From contig CAMDJM010000002.1 in assembly GCA_945900785.1 (NCBI GenBank), positions 1-64,000 of the forward strand: a DNA stretch of 64,000 bases. Reading direction: 5' to 3'. Position 1 is the first letter of the stretch. The number at the start of each line of letters is the position of its first letter. Shown here in pieces: positions 51,524 through 60,323 of this stretch. Under the pieces are notes generated by a model. It was not told the origin of the DNA and ran no database searches. It was given only the letters and a program-made list of their open reading frames with translations. Source of the DNA: Akkermansia muciniphila (GTDB taxonomy: Bacteria > Verrucomicrobiota > Verrucomicrobiia > Verrucomicrobiales > V1-33). The position numbers and the translations under genes were made by a program.

Positions 51524-52407
51524 AAACGCCAGCTATCGAAATCCGCGGTCTGCGCAAATCGTTCCCCCGGTTCACCCTGGGTCCGCTTGATCTCACGGTT
51601 CCTGCGGGGGCCATCTATGGCTTGATCGGGCCAAATGGGTCCGGAAAATCCACCACGCTGGACCTGCTCTTCGGCATGGGGGACCAGGATGCCGGCACCC
51701 TGCGGGCCGCTGGGTTTGATCATGAATCCCAGGAACGCGAGATGAAACAGGTGGTGACCTATGCCAGCCCTGACACCTCTTTTGCCCTTTGGGGAAAAAC
51801 CGGCCAGGCCATCCGCTTTGTGAGGAATTTTTATCCGGCTTGGGATGAGGCCCTATGCCTGCGGCTGCTGGATCTGTTCCGGCTGCATCCTGACGAAAAG
51901 ATCGCCGCGCTCTCCTTTGGGGCCCGCACCAAGCTCTCGCTGCTGCTGGCCCTCTGTCCCACCCCCCAGGTGCTGGTGCTGGATGAACCGACCACCGGCT
52001 TGGATCCGGAATCGAAGCAGGTTCTTTTCAGTGAGTTGCTGAAGATGGTGCAGGATGAGCAGCGCACCGTGCTGATTTCCTCCCACCAGTTGCAGGATCT
52101 GGAACGCTTTGCCGATCATATTGGGATCCTGGCCAAGGGCCGGCTGCTCTGTGAGGGACCGGCCGCCAGTCTGGTGGCGCGGCACCGCATGGTGGAGTAT
52201 TCCCTGGGGGATGCACCTGCCGTGCCCGCGATGTCAGGGTTTCATCTCCGGCGGCAGGAGGCGGGCCGCTGGCTGGCCGTGGTCGATATGGAGCTGCATC
52301 CAGCCCCCACCCTGGAAGCCCGCGGCCTGAGGATCCATTCCCAAACCGAACTTTCCCTTGAGGAGGTTTTCCTGGCGGTCACTGCCCAGGGAAAGGAGGC
52401 CGCATGA
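51520..52407 (+). CDS. ABC transporter ATP-binding protein
   Basis: A 295-residue ATPase: Walker A GPNGSGKST (37-45) in AIYGLIGPNGSGKSTTLDLL, a signature region LSFGARTKLSLLLALC (LSFGA in place of LSGGQ), Walker B VLVLDEPTTGLDP, and the H-loop ISSHQLQDLERFADH. The C-terminal extension (about 210-295) is typical of ABC-2-type exporters. It overlaps both neighbours by four bases and works with the next gene product, the permease. The LSFGA signature is degenerate but seen in this YtrB-like group. Confidence 0.92.
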   Translation: MKTPAIEIRGLRKSFPRFTLGPLDLTVPAGAIYGLIGPNGSGKSTTLDLLFGMGDQDAGTLRAAGFDHESQEREMKQVVTYASPDTSFALWGKTGQAIRFVRNFYPAWDEALCLRLLDLFRLHPDEKIAALSFGARTKLSLLLALCPTPQVLVLDEPTTGLDPESKQVLFSELLKMVQDEQRTVLISSHQLQDLERFADHIGILAKGRLLCEGPAASLVARHRMVEYSLGDAPAVPAMSGFHLRRQEAGRWLAVVDMELHPAPTLEARGLRIHSQTELSLEEVFLAVTAQGKEAA

Positions 52408-53726
52408 ATCCGGTCACGCTGGATTTCATCCGCCGCTGGAATTGGGTCTTTGTCATCCATTTCGCCGCCACCACGCTCGGCTGGATCCTGTATAAGGAAG
52501 GCGCGAAGCTGCACTTCGAGATGCTGGCCGCCGTAGCGATGTCAATGGACTTCACCCGGGGATTGGTCCGCCCCTGCCTGGGCCTGCCGATCACCCGGCC
52601 AGTGCTGGCACGGGGCCTGTGGTTTGCCGTGGCCGCGGTCAGCCCGGTGCTGACCTTGCTGAGCATGATCACCGCTACTGGGTTTTGCCTGATTTTCAGA
52701 TCGAACGGCCCCTCGTGGAGTCTGATGAGCTATCACCTCACCATTTCGGTGCTCCTTTCCGGGACCATGCAGTTTCTCCTGACCAGTCTGCCCACCCGGC
52801 CAGCGGCCACGCTTTCCGGGCGCATCCGGGACACCGTGATCGGACTGGCCTGGGGCCTGAGCCTGTCCGCGACCTTATGGATCTCCTTCATGCTGCCGGC
52901 CGGCTGGGATGGGATCCTCGCCGGTGGCAGGATCCTCCTGCTCCTGCTGGTTGGATTATCCATCGCCTCCTGGTTCACCACCCGCTCCATACTGGTGGCG
53001 CGGGCAGAAACCCGGGCGGCGGTGCCCGCAAGCTCTGCCCTGCGCACGCCTTCTGCCGCCCTTTCCGGCTCCGGCGGATGGATGCTCTGGTTTCAGTTGG
53101 AACTCGGTCTGCTGATTCCCATGTGTGGGATGATCGTCATCATCATGGGGATGATGGAAGGCATGGCTCGCCTTTCCAGTTCGGGTGTCAGTGCGGCCAT
53201 CGGAGGATCCGCCAATACCTACCTGACCCTGGGATTGGTGTGCAGCATGATCACCTTTCCCCTGTTTGCGAGGGCAGTCGGGGCGGCCCGGGTTTTCCGG
53301 GCGATGCCCATCACGCTGGGCCAGCAGGCGCTGCTTTTAACGGCACGCCCTTTCATCTATTGCCTGGCGCTTTTCAGCATGTTCGGGGTGGTATCGCTGG
53401 TGATGGGCCGCTCTTCGGGGGAATTGTGGCACGCCCTTTCCATTTTCCTGCTGGTGGGTTCGCTCATGAGTTTATCACAGGCCGGGATGGTGCGTTTTCC
53501 CCGCTTCCCGGTGGCCGTCGGCATGGGCGTAGTGCTGGCCCCAGCCATGGTGATCGCGATGCCGGTGCTGCTGCGCCAGGAAATTCCCTTCTATCAGCTC
53601 GCCGCGCCCGGCGGAGCTTGTCTGGTGGTCTCCTGGCTGCTGCACCGGCGCTGGCTTCTCAAGTCCAGTGAATTCTACCGCAGCCAACGTTGGCTGGCCA
53701 TGATTTCCAAAGGAACTAACCGGTAA
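52404..53726 (+). CDS. ABC transporter permease-like membrane protein
   Basis: A 440-residue polytopic protein with about ten hydrophobic segments (for example WVFVIHFAATTLGWILY, LWFAVAAVSPVLTLLSMITA, LELGLLIPMCGMIVIIMGMM, PFIYCLALFSMFGVVSLVMG). No domain is recognisable beyond its membrane character, but the ATGA overlap with the ATPase gene and the GntR gene ahead make it the permease of this exporter. Substrate unknown; YtrA-type systems often respond to cell-envelope stress, which is an inference here. Confidence 0.82.
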   Translation: MNPVTLDFIRRWNWVFVIHFAATTLGWILYKEGAKLHFEMLAAVAMSMDFTRGLVRPCLGLPITRPVLARGLWFAVAAVSPVLTLLSMITATGFCLIFRSNGPSWSLMSYHLTISVLLSGTMQFLLTSLPTRPAATLSGRIRDTVIGLAWGLSLSATLWISFMLPAGWDGILAGGRILLLLLVGLSIASWFTTRSILVARAETRAAVPASSALRTPSAALSGSGGWMLWFQLELGLLIPMCGMIVIIMGMMEGMARLSSSGVSAAIGGSANTYLTLGLVCSMITFPLFARAVGAARVFRAMPITLGQQALLLTARPFIYCLALFSMFGVVSLVMGRSSGELWHALSIFLLVGSLMSLSQAGMVRFPRFPVAVGMGVVLAPAMVIAMPVLLRQEIPFYQLAAPGGACLVVSWLLHRRWLLKSSEFYRSQRWLAMISKGTNR

Positions 53727-53776
53727 ACGGAATCTCCAGGTTCTGGTGACCGCTTCCGGCAAGCTGGAGCGGAACC

Positions 53777-54493
53777 TCAATTCCGGCTGGTGAGGGACAT
53801 GAGCAAACGCAGGACATACCAGAAGAGGGTCGCCAGGCTGGAGAAAAGGCCCAAAGCGGCGGCGACATACTGGGAGGTATGATAGTGGTGGATCACGTTG
53901 GAAGTTTGATAAAGGATTATAGCCCCCACGAGCAGGAGCATCGCACCGGTAAACCAAAGGCCAAGATTAAACCCGAAAACAATGCCGACTACGATGGTCA
54001 CCAAGGCCACGATGCAGCCGACTTTCAGGAATCCAGCGAGGAAGGAAAAATCCTTGCCAGTGGTGAAGGCGACCCAGGTGAGCCCGACGAAGACACCCAT
54101 GGTGATCAGGCCCGCGCGCATGATGATGCCTTCACCGCCAACACTTGAAGCGATCAGCAGCAAGGGGCACAGGATCAGCACTTCCGCCACCACGTAGAGC
54201 CCCAATCCCAGGTATTGCGTGCGGAGGCTGGTGGCAGAAAGAGCCCATTTATTCGCGATGTGGGAAACGAGCATAAAAATCCCGATCACGATCAGCCATG
54301 AAAAACGCCCGCCCATCATGAGCTGCGCCAATGCTGGTGCCAGTGGGGTGGCCATGATCATGGTTTCCAAGACGATAAAAGCTCCCAGAGCCCCGGCGAC
54401 ATGGAGGTAGGTCTGGCGGATGAAGGTGGTGCGGTCCACCTCGGAGGCACTGGCGGCGGAGGAATAATCCTGGTGCGGATAATAGTCGTTCAT
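53777..54493 (-). CDS. Bax inhibitor-1 / YccA family membrane protein
   Basis: A 238-residue protein with seven membrane segments. After a soluble N-terminus (MNDYYPHQDYSSAASASEVD) come RTTFIRQTYLHVAGALGAFI, a central LGLGLYVVAEVLILCPLLLI, GEGIIMRAGLITMGVFVGLT, ILYQTSNVIHHYHTSQYVAA (family QT/D-x-x-x-I motif), and the last helix with FWYVLRLLMSL. It matches the BI-1 (UPF0005) family, proposed to leak calcium or protons or to interact with FtsH. The start at 54493 lacks the upstream extension. Single gene. Confidence 0.9.
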   Translation of the reverse strand: MNDYYPHQDYSSAASASEVDRTTFIRQTYLHVAGALGAFIVLETMIMATPLAPALAQLMMGGRFSWLIVIGIFMLVSHIANKWALSATSLRTQYLGLGLYVVAEVLILCPLLLIASSVGGEGIIMRAGLITMGVFVGLTWVAFTTGKDFSFLAGFLKVGCIVALVTIVVGIVFGFNLGLWFTGAMLLLVGAIILYQTSNVIHHYHTSQYVAAALGLFSSLATLFWYVLRLLMSLTSRN

Positions 54494-54615
54494 GATTGGT
54501 TTGGTGGTTAAATTGGGAGCAGGTGACCGCGCAACATAACGGAAGCGGACCAAGGTTCAAATTCTGGATGAATTTTTATTTATCTTTTTCACCCCGCAGG
54601 CCACCTGAAAAAACA

Positions 54616-54643
54616 AAACCCCGGCCAGGGCAGGCCGGGGTTT
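54616..54643 (-). terminator. Rho-independent terminator of the TPR gene
   Basis: An 11-bp stem AAACCCCGGCC / GGCCGGGGTTT with a 6-base loop. On the minus strand it leads into TTTTGTTTTTT, a strong U-tract. It lies 58 bases beyond the stop of the TPR gene. Confidence 0.88.
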
Positions 54644-54700
54644 GGGGAAAACGGAGGGAAGATTACCAGACCGGGGAACCGATGGCACCCGTCCAAGGCT

Positions 54701-56092
54701 TCAATAAGAGCTTTCCACGCGGGTGGCCACGTCCTTGTAGCCGTAGTCCACTTCGTAGATTTGCTTGAAGGCGTCAAGGAATTCCTCCTTGCGGCCCATT
54801 TTCTCGAGGATGTTCCCCAAGGTGTATAGGATCTCCTTTTTCACCGCATCGAGAGTGGGGATTTCGCCCGCGGCTTCCTGAAGCTGGCGGACGCCAAGAT
54901 CGAGCATGTTCTTGGCTTCGTAACACTTGGCCAGGGCCAGCATGGCTTTGTTCCGGATCGCGGGGTTGTTCTTGGCGCGCTGGAGTTCGGGGATCGCCTC
55001 GGTGGGGTGTCCGGCATTGAAAAGGTTGATGCCTAATTCGAAGCGGAGCTGGGGATCGGTGGGGTTCCGCTCCACGCGGTCACGGGAAGTGGTGACCAGT
55101 TTTTCGATACGCACCTGCTGCAGGTCTTTCAATTGCTCACGGGCCGCCTCGGCGGAATCGGCAGTCGGGTCGGCGTCAATCGTGGCCTGGAGCTGGGCGA
55201 TGGTGGACTCGTCCAGGCGGTCCTGGATTTTGTTGACTTTTGTTTCCAGGGAGGCGTCCCCATTGCTGAGCTGCAGCGCCCACTGGAAATAGGAGAGGGC
55301 ACTCGCGTAGTCGTCCAGGCGCTCGTAGAGTTCACCAATCTTGCGCGAGGTGTCCACGTTATTGGGGTCAGCCTCGTATTCGGCACCCAGATAGGCCAGT
55401 TGCTCCATCATCTGCTCCTTGGTGGCACCGATGCGGTTTTGGGCCTCCAGTTGTTTGGCCTGCTCCTGGTTTTTGAGGAGCTTGCGGAAGTCGCCGCCAT
55501 CGCCCCCCTCCCACTTCTGCTTGTTCATGGACTGCCGGGCATTGGCATTGGTCACCCCGCGGCGGGCTTCCCCATCGGAGTTGTCCACCTTCAGAATGTT
55601 GTTGAACACCACGATGGCCTTCTCCGGATCGTTGATATTCATGTAGTGCTCCGCCAGCTTATGCATGTTCTTGATGTTGCTCGGATGACCTTTCATGATC
55701 ATCTCCAGGCCGAAGGCAGCGGTCTGCTCCATCTTCGCGGCATTGGCGGCAGTGAAGAGCATTTCATTCGCCGAAGGGTTGAAGGGGTCCGTGGCGAGGA
55801 TTTCCTCAAGGTCATAGAGCACGCCGAGCGGGTCCGCAGCGGCCTTGGTTTTGAGCTTCATCACGGCGAGGGCCGAGGTATCGATGAGCTTCTTTTTGCC
55901 GGAGTGGGCCAGCGCTGCAGCGGTGCGCAGCGTCTTGCGGCCTTCCAGAAAACTGGGCACTTCCTTAATAATGGGCAGCAGCAGCTGGACGGCGTAGCTG
56001 GCATTTTGCATTTTGACCGAGGCAGCGGCTTTATCAAAAAGGCTGCGGTGGGCAGGGGACAAATCGGTGGGGGTGGTTACGGCTTCTGACAT
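54701..56092 (-). CDS. Tetratricopeptide-repeat protein
   Basis: A 463-residue, fully alpha-helical cytoplasmic protein without signal peptide. TPR-like units are visible from about residue 95 (NPSANEMLFTAANAAKMEQT, MHKLAEHYMNINDPEKAIVV, IGELYERLDDYASALSYFQW, LRFELGINLFNAGHPTEAIP, ALAKCYEAKNMLDLGVRQLQ, TLGNILEKMGRKEEFLDAFK). A charged linker near residue 200 carries GGDGGDFRKLLKNQEQAKQL. It probably scaffolds other proteins. It has a strong terminator of its own, and the gap to the divergent OmpH gene (187 bases) is partly AT-rich, suggesting good expression. Confidence 0.85.
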   Translation of the reverse strand: MSEAVTTPTDLSPAHRSLFDKAAASVKMQNASYAVQLLLPIIKEVPSFLEGRKTLRTAAALAHSGKKKLIDTSALAVMKLKTKAAADPLGVLYDLEEILATDPFNPSANEMLFTAANAAKMEQTAAFGLEMIMKGHPSNIKNMHKLAEHYMNINDPEKAIVVFNNILKVDNSDGEARRGVTNANARQSMNKQKWEGGDGGDFRKLLKNQEQAKQLEAQNRIGATKEQMMEQLAYLGAEYEADPNNVDTSRKIGELYERLDDYASALSYFQWALQLSNGDASLETKVNKIQDRLDESTIAQLQATIDADPTADSAEAAREQLKDLQQVRIEKLVTTSRDRVERNPTDPQLRFELGINLFNAGHPTEAIPELQRAKNNPAIRNKAMLALAKCYEAKNMLDLGVRQLQEAAGEIPTLDAVKKEILYTLGNILEKMGRKEEFLDAFKQIYEVDYGYKDVATRVESSY

Positions 56093-56279
56093 GGTGGGAA
56101 TGGGAAATGGAATGGCACGGGTATTTATCTAAGGCAATCGGTGTGCCGCAACAAACTTTTTTTTGTTTAAGTCGGGAACTGCTCCAGCGGCGCATTTTAC
56201 CTTGCGCACCAGTCGGGTGGCTGCTTCTATCACGCAGTCCTGCACGCTGGACCTTTTTTATCCCAGTCCCCATCCATTT

Positions 56280-56921
56280 ATGACCTCCCGTTCCCTGTTC
56301 CACGCGGCTCTCGCGGCTGCTGCATTCTCCACTGCCACCGCCCTGCCCGCCTCCGCTCAGGAGATGAAAGTCGGCATCGTGGATATGAAACGCGTCTTCC
56401 AAGAATATTTTAAGACCAAGGACGCCGAAAAAAAGGTCAACGAGGACAAATCCAAGGCCAAAAAGGAACTGGACGAGCGCAGCGCCAAATACCGCGACCT
56501 GATCACCAAATGGAATGATATTGAAAAAGTCCTCAAGGACAAGCTGGTCAACGAGGAACTGAAAGCCCAGAAACAGAAGGAAGCCCAGGAAATCATCTCC
56601 GAAGCCCGCGCCTTGGAACGGGACATGGAAGAATTCCGCCGCCGCCGCGAATCCCAGCTCCAGGAGCAGGTCATGCGCATGCGCAAAGGCCTCCTTGAGG
56701 ACATCAAGAGCCGCGTGGAAGAAAAAGCCAAGCGCGACAACTACGACCTCGTCTTCGATAAAAGCGGCATGTCCCCCAGCGGCGTCCCCTTCCTCCTTCA
56801 CAGCAAGGACGCCGTGGACTTCAGCACCGATGTCATCACCGAGCTGAATAAGAACGCTCCCCCTGAGGAGGCGACTCCCACGACGGCTGAAAAACCCGAT
56901 AAGGACAAGAAGGCCAAATAA
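56280..56921 (+). CDS. OmpH/Skp-family periplasmic chaperone
   Basis: A 213-residue exported protein: signal peptide about 1-26 (TALPASAQ), then KVGIVDMKRVFQEYFKTKDA (the OmpH N-terminal strand), a long charged coiled coil (about 45-150), and a returning strand DNYDLVFDKSGMSPSGVPFL. Skp holds outer-membrane proteins during transit. The acidic/Lys-rich tail is variable. It is followed 77 bases later by lpxD, the same order as in many Gram-negative bacteria, though bamA is not next to it here. Confidence 0.88.
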   Translation: MTSRSLFHAALAAAAFSTATALPASAQEMKVGIVDMKRVFQEYFKTKDAEKKVNEDKSKAKKELDERSAKYRDLITKWNDIEKVLKDKLVNEELKAQKQKEAQEIISEARALERDMEEFRRRRESQLQEQVMRMRKGLLEDIKSRVEEKAKRDNYDLVFDKSGMSPSGVPFLLHSKDAVDFSTDVITELNKNAPPEEATPTTAEKPDKDKKAK

Positions 56922-56998
56922 ATCCGCGTGCTTCCCCCGGAGCACCTGACCGGCAGTGGCCTCTCCGTCCCTGACCGCATTTTCGACAAGGAATCCCT

Positions 56999-58036
56999 GT
57001 GGAGCTATCTCTCACCCAACTGGCCACGCTCACCGGAGCCACGCCGGATCCCGCCCTTCGCCATGACCTCGTGCTCACCGGCTTTGCCGCCCTGAAGGAA
57101 GCCCGCCCCGGAGAACTCAGCTTCTACGGCAACGAGCGCTACCTCCCTGACCTGCGCGCCACCAAAGCCTCCGCTGTGCTGGTGCCCATGGATTTTGCCG
57201 GGGAAATCCCCGGGGTCATCCTCCTGAAAGTAGCCAACCCCTCCGCGTCGTTCGCGGAAGTCGTAAAAGCCGTCGTGCCACCTGCCCGCGTCTTTATCCC
57301 AGGAGTGCACCCCTCAGCCGTGATCGATGCCACCGCGCAATTTGATCCAGCCACGGTCTGCATTCACGCCGGAGCCCTCATCGGCGCGGGAGTCGTGATC
57401 GGCCATGGCACCGAAATTGGAGCCGGTTGCGTCCTCGGCGATGCCGTGGAGATCGGCGAAAACTGCCTGCTCCATCCGCGGGTCACCCTCTATCATCACA
57501 CCAGACTCGGCCACCGCGTGGCTCTCCACGCCGGCGTGGTCATCGGTGCCGATGGCTTCGGCTACGAATTCGTCAACGGCCGCCACCTCAAAATCGACCA
57601 GGTTGGCTACGTCCAGATCGACGACGACGTGGAAATTGGAGCCAACACCACCATCGACCGCGCCCGGTTTGGCCGCACCTGGATTCGCGAAGGCGCGAAA
57701 ATCGACAATCAGGTGCAAATTGGCCACAACGTCACCATCGGCCGACACTGCATCATCGTCGCCCAGGTCGGCATCGCCGGCAGCACCAGCGTCGGAGACT
57801 ACACCGTCATCGCTGCCCAGGCCGGCATCGCCGGGCACCTCGACATCGGAGCCCAGCTCGTCATCGGAGCCCGCGCCGGCGTCACCAAATCCATCCTCAA
57901 AAAAGGCCAATACATGGGCTACCCCGCCGGCCCCGCCTCCGAAGTCCGGAAGCAATGGGTCCACATCCGCAAAATCGGCAGCATCCTCGAACGCCTCGCC
58001 GCTCTGGAAAAGACCGCTGGACCCCACGGGAAATAG
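56999..58036 (+). CDS. lpxD: UDP-3-O-acylglucosamine N-acyltransferase
   Basis: Third step of lipid A synthesis: adds the N-linked 3-hydroxyacyl chain. The 345-residue protein has the N-terminal uridine-binding domain (MELSLTQLATLTGATPD, ARPGELSFYGNERYL, SAVLVP) and a left-handed beta helix of hexapeptide repeats (IGAGVVIGHGTEIGAGCVLG, GADGFGYEF, VEIGANTTIDRARFG, IDNQVQIGHNVTIGRHCIIV with the catalytic His). The C-terminal helix (VRKQWVHIRKIGSILERLAA) is present. The GTG start at 56999 has AAGGA seven bases upstream. It indicates an LPS-bearing outer membrane. Confidence 0.96.
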   Translation: MELSLTQLATLTGATPDPALRHDLVLTGFAALKEARPGELSFYGNERYLPDLRATKASAVLVPMDFAGEIPGVILLKVANPSASFAEVVKAVVPPARVFIPGVHPSAVIDATAQFDPATVCIHAGALIGAGVVIGHGTEIGAGCVLGDAVEIGENCLLHPRVTLYHHTRLGHRVALHAGVVIGADGFGYEFVNGRHLKIDQVGYVQIDDDVEIGANTTIDRARFGRTWIREGAKIDNQVQIGHNVTIGRHCIIVAQVGIAGSTSVGDYTVIAAQAGIAGHLDIGAQLVIGARAGVTKSILKKGQYMGYPAGPASEVRKQWVHIRKIGSILERLAALEKTAGPHGK

Positions 58037-58163
58037 CCACCCAGGCGCAAAATGCCAGGCATCAGAAACGGCCTCCAGCTTCCGGCGGCTCACCCGGAAC
58101 CCGTGAAATTCATCCTGAACACCGCAGTGGGAAACCACAGATTACAGGCACGAAACACACGGA

Positions 58164-58370
58164 TTACGGATTACCAATGTTTGAAAAAAATGCTGCCTCA
58201 AGCAGCGGGCGGTAATCGCCCCGGGCATGACGCCGCTGCTGGATCCAGTTGGCAAAGGTAGGATAACTGATCCCCACCGTCCGCACGAAAGCCGCCCCCT
58301 TCAGACCGCTGTGCTCAAACTCATCCAAAAGCGCTTCGCGCTGTTCCCGGCTGTAATGGACACGCCCCAT
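58164..58370 (-). mobile_element. IS66-type accessory-protein (TnpA-like) gene fragment
   Basis: 68 residues beginning MGRVHYSREQREALLDEFEH, then SGLKGAAFVRTVGISYPTFA and NWIQQRRHARGDY, the N-terminal helix-turn-helix typical of IS66-type accessory proteins. After RRHARGDY the sequence no longer looks like the family and soon stops, so the 3' part is lost. No tnpB or tnpC and no terminal inverted repeats are near. It is a remnant of an old insertion downstream of lpxD. Confidence 0.7.
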
Positions 58371-58776
58371 GGCATCGCGTTTCAGTAGCAGCAGCCATGG
58401 GCTTGAAATAAGCGGCTTCCTCCGTCTCCGTCTTTGGCCGGGCGAATAGGTAACCTGACTTCCAAAGCTTTAGATTCGACCCCTTGGCTGGCACCTGGTA
58501 TCCCGCTTTGCCAACAATGAGGACCCGTCGTAAACGGGGTTCCATCACTGCTGGGTGCGTCAGGCATGTCATTGATCCCTGCCGCCTGGTAGGGGCCCAC
58601 TGGGGTCTTCATCGGAGGCAGCCGGATCCATGCCTAGTCAACCGCATTGGAGGATTCGAAGGGCATTGTCGATTGATCCGGCAGGGGAATGGGAATGGTG
58701 TCCACCGCAGCGTAAAACCGCCGGGCTGGCGCGCTGTCAGGCTGACCCGGTAACGGCCCACGCACACCATTCAACT
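58371..58776. other. Intergenic region after the IS66 scrap
   Basis: About 400 bases without a supported gene. A minus-strand stretch near 58400-58500 (GSNLKLWKSGYLFARPKTET, EEAAYFKPMAAAT) looks weakly protein-like but cannot be placed. No terminal repeats or terminator found. Together with 58037-58163 it separates lpxD from the coiled-coil gene. Confidence 0.45.
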
Positions 58777-59697
58777 CTAACGAAACGCCCCCTGCTTGGT
58801 CTGGATTTCCTCATTCAGTTTCTGAATCTGCTCCCTGGCGGCGTTGATCTGATTGGAGATCGCTTCGACTGCTGCCCCTGCAGCGTCGCGTTTCACGTTA
58901 TGACTGCTGCTGTTGCCTTTGGCCAGAGCCAGTTGATGCTTGTAGGCATATTCCTGCTGAATTTTAAATTGATTGGCACGGGACCGTTCTGCCTCAATGA
59001 TTTTCCGTTCCAACACTTTGATTCTAGCAACAGCATCATTGACATCTTCACGCTTCACGCTGTCCCGGTGTTCCTCCTGGGCCTGCTCGATGGTTTTAAC
59101 GGGTGTTTCAGGCACTGCCACCACCTCCTCATCCGGCTTGCCCGACAAATCGGAAGATAATTTGGGATTCCACCCCAGGGCCAAGCGCCCGAACCAGTCC
59201 GGAGGCATATTGTCCGCAGGGATGCGTGCGATGCCTTCTGCATGCTCCAAAATAGCGATTTGTTCCTTCATTTCCTTGAAGCGGGCGCTTTTTAAGCGCT
59301 TTCCATCGTTGAGAACCAACTCCGGAATCACTTGGTCCATGGTCTTCTGCCTAACTTCTTCGATATCCTTGGCAAAGGCCGCCCGTGTTTTTGTCCAGGC
59401 ATCCCTCAAGACTGTGACTTCGATTAGAGCCTTGGCGTTTTGTTCCTCCTGCTGCTGAAGTTTGAACTCCGATTCCCTGATGAAGGTGGCCCGGGCTTGT
59501 GCCGATGCAAAGGACGCCTTGCGTTCTGTGAGGGTTTTCTGCCGGGTTTCCAATACCGATTGTTCGGAACTGAATTCATTTTTAGCTTTTAGCAGATCAC
59601 TTTTGATCACTTCGCGTTCTATGGAATAGATGACAATAGCACCAAAAGTGACGATTACGACGGCCACCGTTGCCCAGGCTGTAGTGCTAATTTCCAT
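58777..59697 (-). CDS. Membrane-anchored coiled-coil protein
   Basis: A 306-residue protein with one N-terminal membrane segment (about residues 8-25, WATVAVVIVTFGAIVIYSIE) and long charged coiled-coil stretches (about 28-150 and 205-300: LLKAKNEFSSEQSVLETRQK, EAISNQINAAREQIQKLNEE). A middle segment (PPDWFGRLALGWNPKLSSDL) is the only likely globular part. No family recognised. It begins 24 bases after a coiled-coil lipoprotein on the same strand, and the two may form an envelope complex. The N-in anchor would put the coil in the periplasm. Confidence 0.7.
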   Translation of the reverse strand: MEISTTAWATVAVVIVTFGAIVIYSIEREVIKSDLLKAKNEFSSEQSVLETRQKTLTERKASFASAQARATFIRESEFKLQQQEEQNAKALIEVTVLRDAWTKTRAAFAKDIEEVRQKTMDQVIPELVLNDGKRLKSARFKEMKEQIAILEHAEGIARIPADNMPPDWFGRLALGWNPKLSSDLSGKPDEEVVAVPETPVKTIEQAQEEHRDSVKREDVNDAVARIKVLERKIIEAERSRANQFKIQQEYAYKHQLALAKGNSSSHNVKRDAAGAAVEAISNQINAAREQIQKLNEEIQTKQGAFR

Positions 59698-59721
59698 ACG
59701 GGGAGAAGCTGCGGACAGAGT

Positions 59722-60084
59722 TCAAGGTTTAAGATACTTTTTGGCAAATTCAGCTTGCTGTTTTGCCAACTGGCTATTGGCGGACTTCAGCCCCTCCACC
59801 AATTTTTGCAGCCGCTCCGATTCGACTTGGATTTCCTTCTCTTTAACGCTGCGGACTGCAACCGCATCCGGACCGGTGATATCGTCTTTTTCGACGTCCC
59901 GTATGTTTTGCTGCACGGCTTCAATTTCAGCAGCGATAGGACCTGCTTCCTTACGGACCACTTCTGCTTTGGCCCGGAACTCCCTGGCCAGAGCGACCTC
60001 GTCCCTGCTACTGCAGGCGGGCAAGGCCGACGAGCATAATGCCCAAACAAGGAATACCCGGAAAGCTGACTGATGAACCATCAT
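59722..60084 (-). CDS. Putative coiled-coil lipoprotein
   Basis: A 120-residue protein with a lipoprotein signal (VFLVWALCSSALPACSSRD; lipobox LPAC, Cys about residue 24) and a charged coiled coil to the C-terminus (EFRAKAEVVRKEAGPIAAEI, ERLQKLVEGLKSANSQLAKQ). No Asp at +2, so outer-membrane sorting would be expected by the E. coli rule. It is upstream of the membrane-anchored coiled-coil gene and probably co-transcribed. Function unknown. Confidence 0.7.
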   Translation of the reverse strand: MMVHQSAFRVFLVWALCSSALPACSSRDEVALAREFRAKAEVVRKEAGPIAAEIEAVQQNIRDVEKDDITGPDAVAVRSVKEKEIQVESERLQKLVEGLKSANSQLAKQQAEFAKKYLKP

Positions 60085-60323
60085 AACGCCCGAGCGGTTA
60101 TCGATTTCAGTGGCCCAGTCAAGTCAGAATCTGTGAAACTGACTGAACTTCCCGGCTCTCAATTTTATAATAACCTCACAGTGCCCCCGCTCCTTCTGCC
60201 AGGCTCCGGCCTCCCTGCGATTTCCCCACCACAACACCCGGACCCCGGCGGCTTTATCGAGGATAAAGAGGATGCATTGACAGCAGGCGGGGCCACGGGC
60301 CATCCTGAGGGCTGCTGCACCTT

